Origin: Prevotellaceae bacterium
Lineage (GTDB): Bacteria > Bacteroidota > Bacteroidia > Bacteroidales > Bacteroidaceae
Reading direction: 5' to 3'
Assembly: GCA_015256945.1 (NCBI GenBank)
Contig: JABZLB010000010.1
Location: 1 to 64,000, forward strand
DNA length: 64,000 bases
In this document: piece after piece, positions 8,122 through 17,389 of the stretch
Layout: every line of letters begins with the position of its first letter
How positions within the stretch are numbered: position 1 is the first letter of the stretch
Notes under the pieces: model-generated
Databases searched by the model: none
Told to the model about the DNA's origin: nothing
The model's input: the letters and a program-made list of their open reading frames with translations, nothing else
Position numbers and translations under genes: made by a program

Positions 8122-9615
8122 ATGGATTTTCTGTTCCCCAAAGGCCAAAACATTCTGGTTTATTTGCAGCAAACCATTGCTTCACACGCAAAATGCAACG
8201 CTTTTTGCATTGCCGACCAGTATTATACTTACGAGCAGCTGGCCCGTGAAGTGGGAAATGTGCGCTACGCTATACGCGAAAAGAAAGAAGATAACATCGG
8301 TCTTGTAGCAAATGATGACCTTTATACCTATGCCTCTATTCTGGCATTGTGGATGGAAGGCAAAAGTTATGTTCCCCTTCATCCCCATTGGCCAGTGCTT
8401 CGTAGCGAAGATATTGTCAGGCAAGTGGGAATAAAGACCATTATTGATTCGCGTAATGATGGTGTGTCCTTTGCATCGGCCGAGGTGCTCCATCCTGAAA
8501 AGTTTGCATCTCATCACGACAGTTTCTTCGACCCTGTGGGCTACGATGAGAACAAACTGGCTTATATTCTTTTTACATCAGGCAGTACGGGCAGGCCGAA
8601 AGGCGTGGCCATCACGATAGGTAACGTTGCTGCCTTTGAAGATTCGTTCTTTTCTCTGGGTATCAAACTGACGCACGAGGACCGCTGTTTGCAAATGTTC
8701 GACCTCACTTTTGACATGTCTGTGGGCAGCTATGTGGCACCGTTGATGTGCGGAGCCTGCATTTATACCGTTGCTTTGGGCAGTATTAAGTGGCAGGAAG
8801 TGTTCAGATTGATTGACGATTACCAGATAACCGAGGCCCAGCTTGTACCCAGTGTGATTCACTATCTTAGGCCATATTTCGACGAAATTGATGCACCAGC
8901 CATGCGTTATGTGCTGTTTGCCGGCGAGGGACTGCCGTCAGAGGATGTGAAATTGTGGCAAAAATGTGTGCCAAATGCACATGTCTGGAACGTCTATGGC
9001 CCAACGGAGAATACCATTTACAGCACCTTTTATCTTATTCCACACAATAACGTACGAGAGGTTAACGGCATTGTGTGTATAGGTAAGGACATGAAGCATG
9101 TTGATTCACTGGTTATTGGTGACGACAGTACGCCTGTTGTGCAGGGCGAAAAAGGCGAACTTTGTTTGGCCGGACGCCAGCTTACACCAGGCTATTGGCG
9201 CAACGAGGAGAAGAATAACGAAGCATTCTTTATGTTAAACGGCCGTCGTTGGTATCGCACAGGCGACATTTGTTCGGTAGATGCCGCCGGCGAAATGCTG
9301 TATTATGGCCGAAAAGATTCTCAGGTTCAGATACAAGGCTATCGCGTTGAGCTAAGCGAGGTTGAGCATGTAGCCCGACATTTCTTCAACGATGCAGTTA
9401 ATGCGGTGGCTCTTCCTGTTGACGATGGTAACGGAAATACGGCTGTTGCCCTCGTTATAGAGGCCGAACGGCAGCAGACCGATGATGTGCTTGTTGCTTA
9501 TCTACGCCGGTATCTGCCTGCCTATATGTTGCCGTCGAGCATTCATTACATCAATCCGTTCCCTCTGAATGCCAGTAATAAGATTGACCGTAAGCGTATA
9601 AAGCAAATGATTTAA
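8122..9615 (+). CDS. DltA-like amino-acid adenylating ligase
   Basis: 497 residues, the length of DltA or a lone NRPS A-domain. The signature motifs are present: P-loop YILFTSGSTGRPKG (148-161), FDMS with Asp198 (the residue that binds the substrate alpha-amino group), VYGPTE (291-296), RTGD (379-382), GRKDSQVQIQGYRVE (396-410) and catalytic Lys487 in NKIDR. It should activate an amino acid with ATP and load it on the carrier protein encoded 13 bp downstream. Where D-alanine-specific DltA has Cys in FLFCGE, this protein has Ala267 in VLFAGE, so the amino acid may not be D-Ala. First gene of an A-C-B-D cassette. Confidence 0.88.
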   Translation: MDFLFPKGQNILVYLQQTIASHAKCNAFCIADQYYTYEQLAREVGNVRYAIREKKEDNIGLVANDDLYTYASILALWMEGKSYVPLHPHWPVLRSEDIVRQVGIKTIIDSRNDGVSFASAEVLHPEKFASHHDSFFDPVGYDENKLAYILFTSGSTGRPKGVAITIGNVAAFEDSFFSLGIKLTHEDRCLQMFDLTFDMSVGSYVAPLMCGACIYTVALGSIKWQEVFRLIDDYQITEAQLVPSVIHYLRPYFDEIDAPAMRYVLFAGEGLPSEDVKLWQKCVPNAHVWNVYGPTENTIYSTFYLIPHNNVREVNGIVCIGKDMKHVDSLVIGDDSTPVVQGEKGELCLAGRQLTPGYWRNEEKNNEAFFMLNGRRWYRTGDICSVDAAGEMLYYGRKDSQVQIQGYRVELSEVEHVARHFFNDAVNAVALPVDDGNGNTAVALVIEAERQQTDDVLVAYLRRYLPAYMLPSSIHYINPFPLNASNKIDRKRIKQMI

Positions 9616-9628
9616 CCACATAAGAACT

Positions 9629-9871
9629 ATGGACAGAGACGAAATTTTAAAGCAGTTAGCCCTTATTTTTGAAGAAGTGCTTAAACAACCCGGACTGAAA
9701 ATTGATTATAATATGTCGGCAGATGACATAGATGGCTGGGACTCGCTGAGCAATATGACCATTATTAGCGAAATAGAAAAGAAGTGGAATGTACATTTTA
9801 AGCTCCGCGATATTGTGCGAATGAAGAACATCGGCGACATGATTGATGTGATTATCAGGCAGAGCCGATAG
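9629..9871 (+). CDS. DltC-like acyl/peptidyl carrier protein
   Basis: 80 residues, a single carrier domain. GWDSLSN contains Ser39, the expected phosphopantetheine attachment site. The small acidic helical fold (EILKQLALIFEEVLKQ, ISEIEKKW) is typical. It lies 13 bp after the ligase and 23 bp before the MBOAT gene, so it should carry the activated amino acid as a thioester to the membrane enzyme. A general fatty-acid ACP is unlikely given these neighbours. Confidence 0.9.
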   Translation: MDRDEILKQLALIFEEVLKQPGLKIDYNMSADDIDGWDSLSNMTIISEIEKKWNVHFKLRDIVRMKNIGDMIDVIIRQSR

Positions 9872-9894
9872 ACCATTTCGCTTAAAACGTTTCT

Positions 9895-11265
9895 ATGGAA
9901 TTTCTTACTTTGCCTTTCGTAACGCTGTTTGGTGTTACGCTTTTGCTTTATTACGTAAGTAGTTCACGCGCATGGCAGCATGCGTTGCTGTTTTTGTCGA
10001 GCTGTGTTTTCATTGCCTTTTACCATTGGCAATACCTTGTTGTAGCACTTGGTATAACGCTGTTTACCTATTATATGGGCAGGGCCATACACCAAAAACT
10101 GAACTCTCGTTCAGGAACATGGCTTTTATTGGGCGGTATTGTCGGGCTGGCCGGCTTTTGGTTATTCTCCCGTTACTGGTCGGGTATGTTCCCAATTGGT
10201 ATCTCTTTCTATACATTTCAGGCACTTTCCTATCTGATTGATATTTACTGGGAGGAAGAACCCGAAGACAGTTTGAGCGATTTTACACTGTATATGCTGC
10301 TGTTTATGAAGTTCCTTTCAGGGCCAATTGAACGCGGTTACGACCTTCTTCCACAGCTAAAGGAGGGTAAGCGGTTCAACTATACTTCCGTAACGCGCGG
10401 CCTTAAGCTCATAGCGTGGGGCTGTTTTCTGAAACTTGTCATTGCCGATCGTATTGCATTGCCACTCTCTACCGTCCTCGATCATGTGTCTTCATCGTCA
10501 GGAATGCAGATTTTACTTGCTACATCGCTCTATCCTTTACAGCTCTATGCCGACTTTGCAGGCTATACCTGCATGGCCATTGGCATGGGACGTATGCTTG
10601 GTTTCACGCTTCAACCGAACTTCAACCGTCCTTTTATCTCGCAAACAACAGGCGAATTGTGGCGTCGTTGGCACATGACGCTCTCGTTTTGGGTGCGTGA
10701 TTACATCTTCACACCGCTTAATGCATCGCTGCGTTCCTGGGGAAAGACAGGTGTTTTTGTCTCTCTTTTGGTTACGTTTGTGGCAATAGGTGTATGGCAT
10801 GGTGCCGGCTGGACATTTGCTCTGTATGGTTTGTTTCAGGGCATATTGGTTATTTACGAAACACTTTTCAGCAAGCAGCGCCAGCAGTTGCAAAACAGGG
10901 TAGGGACGAAGGTGTGGAAACCATTGATGATTATTCGCACATACGTGTTCTTTGCACTTTCATTGCTCTTCTTCCGTATGCCTAAGATAAGTGATGTTTT
11001 TTACGCATACCGTCACATGTTCGATGGTATTTCATCGAATATTAAGGAGTTACGTCTGGGAATGGACGACCATTACTGGATAGTTTTTGCCTTTGCAGTA
11101 ATTCTGATGTTTGTGATAGAGCATATAAACAGCAGGCGTAACCTGATAGCATGGACCGAGCAACAGCGTACTGTTGTGCGCTGGCCGCTTTACTTTATCA
11201 TCGTTTTCGTCATCTTTTTATATGGTGCTTTCGGTGTGGATAACTTTATTTACGTTCAATTCTAA
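9895..11265 (+). CDS. DltB-like MBOAT membrane acyltransferase
   Basis: 456 residues with about 11 membrane helices. MBOAT landmarks: FPIGISFYTFQALSYLID (99-116), YADFAGYT (218-225), LWRRWHMTLSFWVRDYIF (255-272) and the catalytic His302 in GVWHG. Members move an acyl or aminoacyl group from the cytoplasmic side to an acceptor outside. AlgI-type O-acetyltransferases share these motifs, but the adjoining adenylation enzyme and carrier point to a DltB-type aminoacyl transfer. It lies 6 bp before the SGNH gene. Confidence 0.88.
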   Translation: MEFLTLPFVTLFGVTLLLYYVSSSRAWQHALLFLSSCVFIAFYHWQYLVVALGITLFTYYMGRAIHQKLNSRSGTWLLLGGIVGLAGFWLFSRYWSGMFPIGISFYTFQALSYLIDIYWEEEPEDSLSDFTLYMLLFMKFLSGPIERGYDLLPQLKEGKRFNYTSVTRGLKLIAWGCFLKLVIADRIALPLSTVLDHVSSSSGMQILLATSLYPLQLYADFAGYTCMAIGMGRMLGFTLQPNFNRPFISQTTGELWRRWHMTLSFWVRDYIFTPLNASLRSWGKTGVFVSLLVTFVAIGVWHGAGWTFALYGLFQGILVIYETLFSKQRQQLQNRVGTKVWKPLMIIRTYVFFALSLLFFRMPKISDVFYAYRHMFDGISSNIKELRLGMDDHYWIVFAFAVILMFVIEHINSRRNLIAWTEQQRTVVRWPLYFIIVFVIFLYGAFGVDNFIYVQF

Positions 11266-11271
11266 AGCATC

Positions 11272-12303
11272 ATGGTTATGACCGTTAATAACAATCGACG
11301 TCCGCTTATTTCGCTATTCCTGAAAATGCTCGTGCTGGCCGTACCGTTTTTGTTGCTTACTGCCTGGTATATCTGGAAAGATCCGTTTATGGTTCTGCAC
11401 GATTATACGCCACAACAATATGACAACAGCCCTTACTATCAGGGCGAAGGTTATGTAGGTTGGGAAAAACTGAAGCAGCTTGACCATCGGCAAAGATATG
11501 ATGCTTTTGTGTTGGGCAACTCATGTACAAAGGCATTTACCAGTACCGACTGGAATAAAAATATCCCCGTAAAGTCGTTCCGTCTCTTCAGTAACAACGA
11601 AAACTTAGGCGATTTGTGTTTAAAACTGCACGCCCTTGACAGCTTATACCGTTACCCTGTGCGCTATTTGCTGATTATAGCAGAGCCGTCAACGTTTGCC
11701 AGCAGCCTGCCACAGGAGGGTCCTATGCACATGATGCCTTCTGAAGTAAGTGGTGCAAGCGTCTCGAAAATTCAGCTGGCGTATTTCCAGGCTTTCCTCG
11801 ATACCCGTTTTTTGCTGCCTTATATCCGCTACCAGCTTACAGGAAAGTATGACCGTAGCATGAAAAATCGCATATCACCATGGTGTCCTACACGAACATT
11901 ATTGGCGAACGATGCCATACTTTATCAGGAAGATACGATTCGTGCACAGGGTAAACGATACTGGGAAGGGCGCGGATGGGCCGACTGTGATGCTGAAATT
12001 GCCCGTCCTGTTGTGCTGCCTGCCTTTATCAAACAGCCGCAGCGTGCCAGTTTGGAAACCATACACAGCTTTTGTCGACGGCACCATACCAACCTGAAAT
12101 TGGTAATAGGACCCAACTGTCATGGCGAACAGATGAACCCGCACGACCTGAAAACGCTTCAGGATATATTGGGTCGTGGCAATGTTTACGATTATACGCG
12201 CAACCGCCGCTTCTCTCATTATCGCGGTTTATACTATGATGGGGCACACTATCGCCGCCTTGTGGGTGCAGCCATATTGAAAGATATTTACGGCAAAAAA
12301 TAA
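11272..12303 (+). CDS. DltD-like SGNH-type membrane-anchored protein
   Basis: 343 residues with one N-terminal membrane helix (about 13-33) and a large extracytoplasmic domain. Candidate SGNH residues are Ser84 in LGNS, Asn282 in IGPN, and Asp323 and His326 in DGAH. DltD in Gram-positive bacteria has the same layout and completes transfer of D-alanine to teichoic acid; AlgX/AlgJ-like acetyltransferases are the alternative. Overall similarity to DltD is weak by eye, so the role rests on motifs and position as last gene of the cassette. No DltX-like mini-gene was found. Confidence 0.72.
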   Translation: MVMTVNNNRRPLISLFLKMLVLAVPFLLLTAWYIWKDPFMVLHDYTPQQYDNSPYYQGEGYVGWEKLKQLDHRQRYDAFVLGNSCTKAFTSTDWNKNIPVKSFRLFSNNENLGDLCLKLHALDSLYRYPVRYLLIIAEPSTFASSLPQEGPMHMMPSEVSGASVSKIQLAYFQAFLDTRFLLPYIRYQLTGKYDRSMKNRISPWCPTRTLLANDAILYQEDTIRAQGKRYWEGRGWADCDAEIARPVVLPAFIKQPQRASLETIHSFCRRHHTNLKLVIGPNCHGEQMNPHDLKTLQDILGRGNVYDYTRNRRFSHYRGLYYDGAHYRRLVGAAILKDIYGKK

Positions 12304-12346
12304 TTTTCGTTATCACGCAACCTTACCATCTGGTTTACAATACGGT

Positions 12347-12385
12347 ATACTGGTACTCCCTTTTCGGTGTACCAGTATTTTTGTT
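12347..12385 (+). terminator. Terminator of the Dlt-like operon
   Basis: ATACTGGTAC (12347-12356) pairs perfectly with GTACCAGTAT (12369-12378), followed by TTTTTGTTTTT. Confidence 0.8.
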
Positions 12386-12424
12386 TTTATGTAATGGTGT
12401 ATGATTATCGATGTAAAGGTTATT

Positions 12425-12442
12425 GTTCGACGGCCGTCGAAC
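12425..12442. repeat. Hairpin repeat locus B, 18-bp perfect palindrome
   Basis: GTTCGACGGCCGTCGAAC is a perfect 18-bp palindrome. It equals the outer arms of the 40-bp modules at the other loci, as if the middle had been deleted. It sits between the convergent Dlt-like operon and the FAD dehydrogenase; the rest of the 12304-12682 gap holds the two terminators. Confidence 0.7.
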
Positions 12443-12589
12443 GATGAGTATATCATCATAATGGTATGGAGAATACGGCAGAAATAAAATAGAATATAAG
12501 CGTATAATATGATACAAGCTGCCATTATTGTATGTATACACCTTCCGTACCGATTAACAACAGCTTCCCCAGGATTCAGGGAAACAAAA

Positions 12590-12626
12590 ATCTCCATCCT
12601 GCTCCAATGAGCATATGGATGGAGAT
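12590..12626 (-). terminator. Terminator of the FAD/Fe-S dehydrogenase gene
   Basis: ATCTCCATCC (12590-12599) pairs with GGATGGAGAT (12617-12626). On the minus strand it runs into TTTTTGTTT. Confidence 0.75.
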
Positions 12627-12682
12627 GAAAGTTGTTTTTTAAGCATGAGGTGGCTTATGCCCCTTCACTTGTCTGTTTATTT

Positions 12683-15600
12683 TTATCGAGTAGCCTCATC
12701 AACAAGATAAACAATGCTCATATAAGGTATGCCCGAATGGTATTGTAAGCCAATTTCACAAGTGCGGCTGTTGCTGTACCCAACAACGGCATGATGTTTC
12801 GTTATCTCTGGTTTGAGGTGACGAAGAGCGTACTTATTCATCTCGGGACGGTTGAAACCCTTGTCGCCTGCAAAGCCACAGCAGCCTACTCCCTCGGGTA
12901 CAACAACCTGGGTTGCACACTTTTCGGCCAGGCTTATCAGCTCATCACCAAGCCCCATCTCGCGCATTGAGCACGTGATATGCACGGCAACGGTACGGTT
13001 AACAGGATGGAAGGTAAGATGTTGCTGAACATATTTGATTATAAATTCAACGGGCTCGTACAGTTTCATGCGTGTAATTAGCTTGCGCATGCGATGCAGA
13101 CACGGACTCTGATCGCAGATAACGGGGTAGCGTCCTCCTTCACTGGCCTTCCAAAGAGCCTCTTCAAGTTCGGCTGTTTTGTGGTCGGCTATATCCATCA
13201 TGCCTTTACTCTCCCATATCTGACCACAGCAAAGCCGGTTCATCCTTTCGGGAAATATAACCTCATAGCCTGCACGGTTCAGCACTTTGCATATTTCCTG
13301 GCTTACAGTTTCTTTGACAGGGGCATCCTTTGACAGGCCCATCGTCTGGTTAAGACAGCTTGGGAAGTAAACCACTTTCAGGTCAACGTCGTTGCCTTTG
13401 CGCGCAGCGTCGACGGCAGTATTACGTCCGGCCAGCTGTTTTTTATCAATATGGTTGGGTTTGGGCATTGCAGGCGTCCATAAAGGCAGCACGGCTTTGT
13501 GTGCCGTTTCGCAGATAGCGCTCATAGCCTTTGTGCCAATGACGGTATGAGCAAGGTTGGCAGCTGTAAGCAAACCTTTTACGGCCGTTTCACATTCAGG
13601 CATGTGTTTTGCTCCTGCTTTGCCAACTGGATATTTTATTTTACTTTGATTTGAACTGATTTGACGTAGTAAATGCGTCAGGTCGGCGGTGTTAATGTGC
13701 ATAGGACACGACGTAGCACACAAGCCGTCAGCCGCACAAGTTTGCTCGCCATAATAACGATACAGTTGCTCTAAGCGCCTGGCACGTTCCTGATCCCCGG
13801 CTTTTTCGCTATTCTTAAGGTAACGAATTTCGCGCTGTGTGGCAATACGCGTGCGCGAAGAAAGGGTTAATCCACAGGTAAGACAATTGCGTTCGCAGAA
13901 GCCACATTCAATACACTTGTTGGCTCTGCGCACACCTTTTATCGTCTCTTCGGTAGTCGACATGGGCGATTGCATTTTCAGGGCATCCTCTTTGTTGTCG
14001 GGAAGTTGTGAAAAATCGTAGTCGAGTTCAGGTAAATGTTTCAAATTTTCGATGAAACAATCGGGATTATCGTTGAATATAACGCCGGGATTCAACAACC
14101 CTTCCGGGTCAAAAATCTCCTTTAATCGGCGCATTGCAGCGAAAGCATCGTCGCCCCATTCATACTTTACAAACGGTGCCATGTTGCGTCCTGTGCCATG
14201 TTCTGCCTTCAAAGAACCGTCATAGCTCTTGACGAGTTTAATAATTTCGTGCATCATATCAGAGTATCGTGTCACCTCTTCAGGTTCTTTGAAACTCTGG
14301 TTTAATATAAAATGGTAGTTTCCCTCAAAGGCATGCCCGTAAATACACCCCTCATTGTAGCCATGATTGTGTATAATTTGCTGCATCTTTACGGTGGCTT
14401 CGGGCAAGTCTTCTACCGGGAAGGCAACGTCTTCTATCAGGCAACTGGTGCCTGTGGGGCGCATTCCGCCAACCGTTGGGAAAATACCGGCACGCATTGT
14501 CCAGTATTTTCCATACACTTCGGGGTCGTCGGTGAACGAAAAGGGCTGGTAAAGGCTGAAAGGTTTCAGCGTATCTGTGATGGTGCTGACGTTGTGAGCA
14601 AGCTCCTCTTGCGTCATGGCCTTGGTCTCTGTAAGTATGGCAGTGAGGTTGTGATAATCGCCGGGGGCCACGCCTTTAATCCGTCCCGCATCAACATCCT
14701 TCTTGTATTGCAGGAAAACAGGGTCGTTAACCGATGCCAACGACAGGTAATCGAGCATCTCTGCACTCTTAACCATGAGGTCTTCTGCACTCATTTCGAG
14801 ATTCTGTGCCGGTGCTTTCAGCTGCTTTAAAGCCACTACGGCATGACAGCTTTCAACCATTGTGTGGAAGTATACCATTGCCGTTGCACGGAAAGGATAT
14901 TCATGAAGTGTTTTCATGGTAACCTCAGCGAGGAAAGCTAACGTGCCTTCAGAACCAACTATTGAGTGGGCAATGATGTCAAAAGGGTCGTTGTAGGCTG
15001 TCAATGGCCGCAGATTCAGTCCGGTAACATTCTTGATACTGTATTTCTTTTTGATACGGTCGGCCAGTGTTTTGTTGCTTCTTACATCGTCGCGCAACTG
15101 TTCAATGTTGCGTATAAAATCGGGATGGGTTTGACGAAACTGCTTTTTGCTTTCATCATTGCCCGTATCGAGCAGGGTCCCATCGGCCAGAATGATACGG
15201 GCCGAGCACAGCATGCGGTCGGAGTTGGCATGTACTCCGCAGTTCATTCCAGAACCATTGTTGCATACAATGCCTCCTATCATGGCACTGTTTACCGATG
15301 CAGGGTCGGGAGGAAGCACACGGCCGAATGGTTTTAAGATGCTATTTACGCGGCCTCCCAGAAGTCCGGGTTGCATGGTAATGGTATTGCGGTCTGCACT
15401 TACATGGTATTTCTCCCAGCTCTTACCAGCAACGATAAGAACCGAATCGCTCAGGCTCTGGCCCGAAAGTGATGTACCGGCAGCACGAAACGTAAAGGGA
15501 ATATGATGATTATAGCAAGCTTTTACGATTTGTGAAACTTCTTTCTCATTGTCTGAACGTATGACAATACGTGGCGTTAACCGGTAAAAACTGGCGTCTG

Positions 15601-15703
15601 TACCCCACGCAAGTGTACGTAATTCATCGGTATATATTCGTTCAGAGGGGAGAAACAACTTGAGTTCTTGTAAAAGTTGTTCGTAATTTTTAGAATCAAT
15701 CAT
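12683..15703 (-). CDS. FAD-linked dehydrogenase fused to Fe-S (CCG) domain
   Basis: 1006 residues, close to E. coli YdiJ (about 1018). Order: FAD-binding type-4 domain (about 20-260, RAAGTSLSGQSLSDS, IGGIVCNNGSGMNCG), FAD-oxidase C-terminal domain (about 270-545, with HGTGRNMAPFVKYEWG), two Fe-S cysteine clusters (C597-x2-C-x2-C-x3-C607 and C656...C662...C666), and a GlpC-like CCG region (RLCCGQIW, GVGCCGFAGDKGF). It should oxidise a D-2-hydroxy acid (D-lactate, glycolate or D-2-hydroxyglutarate) and pass electrons via Fe-S centres to the quinone pool. The exact substrate is not readable. Monocistronic, with its own terminator. Confidence 0.85.
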   Translation of the reverse strand: MIDSKNYEQLLQELKLFLPSERIYTDELRTLAWGTDASFYRLTPRIVIRSDNEKEVSQIVKACYNHHIPFTFRAAGTSLSGQSLSDSVLIVAGKSWEKYHVSADRNTITMQPGLLGGRVNSILKPFGRVLPPDPASVNSAMIGGIVCNNGSGMNCGVHANSDRMLCSARIILADGTLLDTGNDESKKQFRQTHPDFIRNIEQLRDDVRSNKTLADRIKKKYSIKNVTGLNLRPLTAYNDPFDIIAHSIVGSEGTLAFLAEVTMKTLHEYPFRATAMVYFHTMVESCHAVVALKQLKAPAQNLEMSAEDLMVKSAEMLDYLSLASVNDPVFLQYKKDVDAGRIKGVAPGDYHNLTAILTETKAMTQEELAHNVSTITDTLKPFSLYQPFSFTDDPEVYGKYWTMRAGIFPTVGGMRPTGTSCLIEDVAFPVEDLPEATVKMQQIIHNHGYNEGCIYGHAFEGNYHFILNQSFKEPEEVTRYSDMMHEIIKLVKSYDGSLKAEHGTGRNMAPFVKYEWGDDAFAAMRRLKEIFDPEGLLNPGVIFNDNPDCFIENLKHLPELDYDFSQLPDNKEDALKMQSPMSTTEETIKGVRRANKCIECGFCERNCLTCGLTLSSRTRIATQREIRYLKNSEKAGDQERARRLEQLYRYYGEQTCAADGLCATSCPMHINTADLTHLLRQISSNQSKIKYPVGKAGAKHMPECETAVKGLLTAANLAHTVIGTKAMSAICETAHKAVLPLWTPAMPKPNHIDKKQLAGRNTAVDAARKGNDVDLKVVYFPSCLNQTMGLSKDAPVKETVSQEICKVLNRAGYEVIFPERMNRLCCGQIWESKGMMDIADHKTAELEEALWKASEGGRYPVICDQSPCLHRMRKLITRMKLYEPVEFIIKYVQQHLTFHPVNRTVAVHITCSMREMGLGDELISLAEKCATQVVVPEGVGCCGFAGDKGFNRPEMNKYALRHLKPEITKHHAVVGYSNSRTCEIGLQYHSGIPYMSIVYLVDEATR

Positions 15704-15913
15704 AATGCTTTTCGCTTCAAATCATTCCAAAATTACACAAAATAGCCAAAATGTGCAAGAATAAAGACGAACTTTTTATATAGTTTTTTGCTGGTTTTTG
15801 AATGGAAATCACAATGTTTCCAAACACAAACATTTTTCATTTCGAACAGGAAAATATTGCTTTTTAAATGAAAGTATTTATAGGCCGGACCGAAAAAGAA
15901 TTTGCAGGCGGAC

Positions 15914-15957
15914 AAAAAAAGTTCCTCCCTAAAATGGAAAACATTTTAGGGAGGAAC
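15914..15957 (-). terminator. Strong terminator after the DUF711 gene
   Basis: A perfect 16-bp stem (15921-15936 with 15942-15957, loop of 5) is followed on the minus strand by seven T. It ends the ACT-DUF711 operon. The rest of the 15704-15988 gap has no convincing gene. Confidence 0.9.
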
Positions 15958-15988
15958 GTAAAGACTTTGTCTTAATGACGGTAATATG

Positions 15989-17389
15989 CTAATTTTTAAA
16001 CGAATGGACAGGGGCTGGAATACGTCCTCTGCGGTCAACGAAACGCTGACTCGAAAAACTGTTCACCGGCATGATGGGAGCCTTACCCAATAATCCACCC
16101 CATTCAATGCTCTCACCTACGTTCTTTCCAATCACGGGGATGATACGAACAGCCGTTGTTTTCTGGTTAATCATACCAATAGCGGCCTCGTCTGCAATAA
16201 GTCCTGCTATCGTGGTTGCAGGGGTATCGCCAGGTATTGCAATCATATCCAGACCAACAGAACATACACATGTCATGGCCTCAAGCTTTTCAAGGGTAAG
16301 CGCTCCTGTCGTAACGGCATCAATCATACCCTGATCTTCGCTCACGGGAATGAAAGCACCTGACAGTCCTCCCACGTAAGAGCTGGCCATAATACCGCCT
16401 TTTTTCACTTGGTCATTGAGCATAGCGAGAGCCGCTGTTGTACCAGGCGCTCCGGGATGCTCTACACCAATACACTTCAAAATGTCGGCAACCGAGTCGC
16501 CTACTGCAGGAGTAGGGGCCAAAGATAAGTCGATTATGCCGAAAGGAACGCCTAAACGTCTGCTTGCCTCGCGTGCAACGAACTGTCCAACACGTGTAAT
16601 TTTGAACGCGGTTTTTTTGATAGTTTCGCATAAAAGTTCAAAATTGGCTTCGCCATTCTTGTCTTTACTTTCTTCGCGTGCTTTGCGATCCATCTCCTCT
16701 AAGGCATATTTCACAACGCCCGGACCCGATACTCCCACATTAATTATGGTGTCAGCTTCGCTCACTCCATGAAAAGCGCCTGCCATAAATGGGTTATCAT
16801 CAGGTGCGTTACAGAAGACAACAAGCTTTGCAGGCCCTATACACGCTTTGTCACGAGTGGCTTCTGCTGTAGCTTTTATGATGTCACCCATCAGTCTTAC
16901 TGCATTCATGTTGATACCATTCTTAGTGGAGCCAACGTTCACGCTCGAACAAACCAGGTCGGTAGATGCCAATGCTTCAGGGATAGAACGTATTAAAAGC
17001 TCATCACTTGGCGTCATTCCCTTTGATACAAGAGCCGAAAAACCGCCCAGAAAATTTACGCCAACGGCAGCTGCCGCTTTATCAAGCGTTCGCGCAATCT
17101 GTACATAGTCGGCGGTGGTATGGCAACAAGTGGCTCCTACAAGGCTTACGGGGGTTACACTGATACGCTTATGAACAATAGGAACTCCTATCTCACGGCT
17201 TATCTCTTCGCCCGTAGCTACAAGGTCTTTGGCGCATGTTGTTATCTTATTATATATTTTATCGCAGCAGGTTTTAAGGTCAGTGTCGGCACAATCAAGC
17301 AGGCTTATACCCATGGTAATGGTGCGTACATCGAGGTTTTCCTGCTCAACCATGTGGTTGGTCTCTAATACTTCGGATGGCGTTATCAT
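15989..17389 (-). CDS. DUF711 / UPF0210 family protein (PFL-like)
   Basis: 466 residues, slightly longer than the usual 450. It reads as the conserved UPF0210 family (ITMGISLLDC, RISVTPVSLV, NVGVSGPGVV, SYVGGLSGAFIPVSEDQGM), cytoplasmic and related in fold to pyruvate-formate-lyase-like barrels; no reaction is firmly known. The start ATG overlaps the stop of the ACT-domain gene by 4 bp (17386-17389), so translation is coupled. This pairing is conserved in many bacteria and suggests the ACT protein regulates this one through an amino-acid ligand. Confidence 0.88.
   Translation of the reverse strand: MITPSEVLETNHMVEQENLDVRTITMGISLLDCADTDLKTCCDKIYNKITTCAKDLVATGEEISREIGVPIVHKRISVTPVSLVGATCCHTTADYVQIARTLDKAAAAVGVNFLGGFSALVSKGMTPSDELLIRSIPEALASTDLVCSSVNVGSTKNGINMNAVRLMGDIIKATAEATRDKACIGPAKLVVFCNAPDDNPFMAGAFHGVSEADTIINVGVSGPGVVKYALEEMDRKAREESKDKNGEANFELLCETIKKTAFKITRVGQFVAREASRRLGVPFGIIDLSLAPTPAVGDSVADILKCIGVEHPGAPGTTAALAMLNDQVKKGGIMASSYVGGLSGAFIPVSEDQGMIDAVTTGALTLEKLEAMTCVCSVGLDMIAIPGDTPATTIAGLIADEAAIGMINQKTTAVRIIPVIGKNVGESIEWGGLLGKAPIMPVNSFSSQRFVDRRGRIPAPVHSFKN

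Noticed and set aside
15733..15915. A 60-codon minus-strand frame upstream of the FAD dehydrogenase
   Set aside because: It sits in AT-rich intergenic DNA, has no ribosome site and no conserved features.
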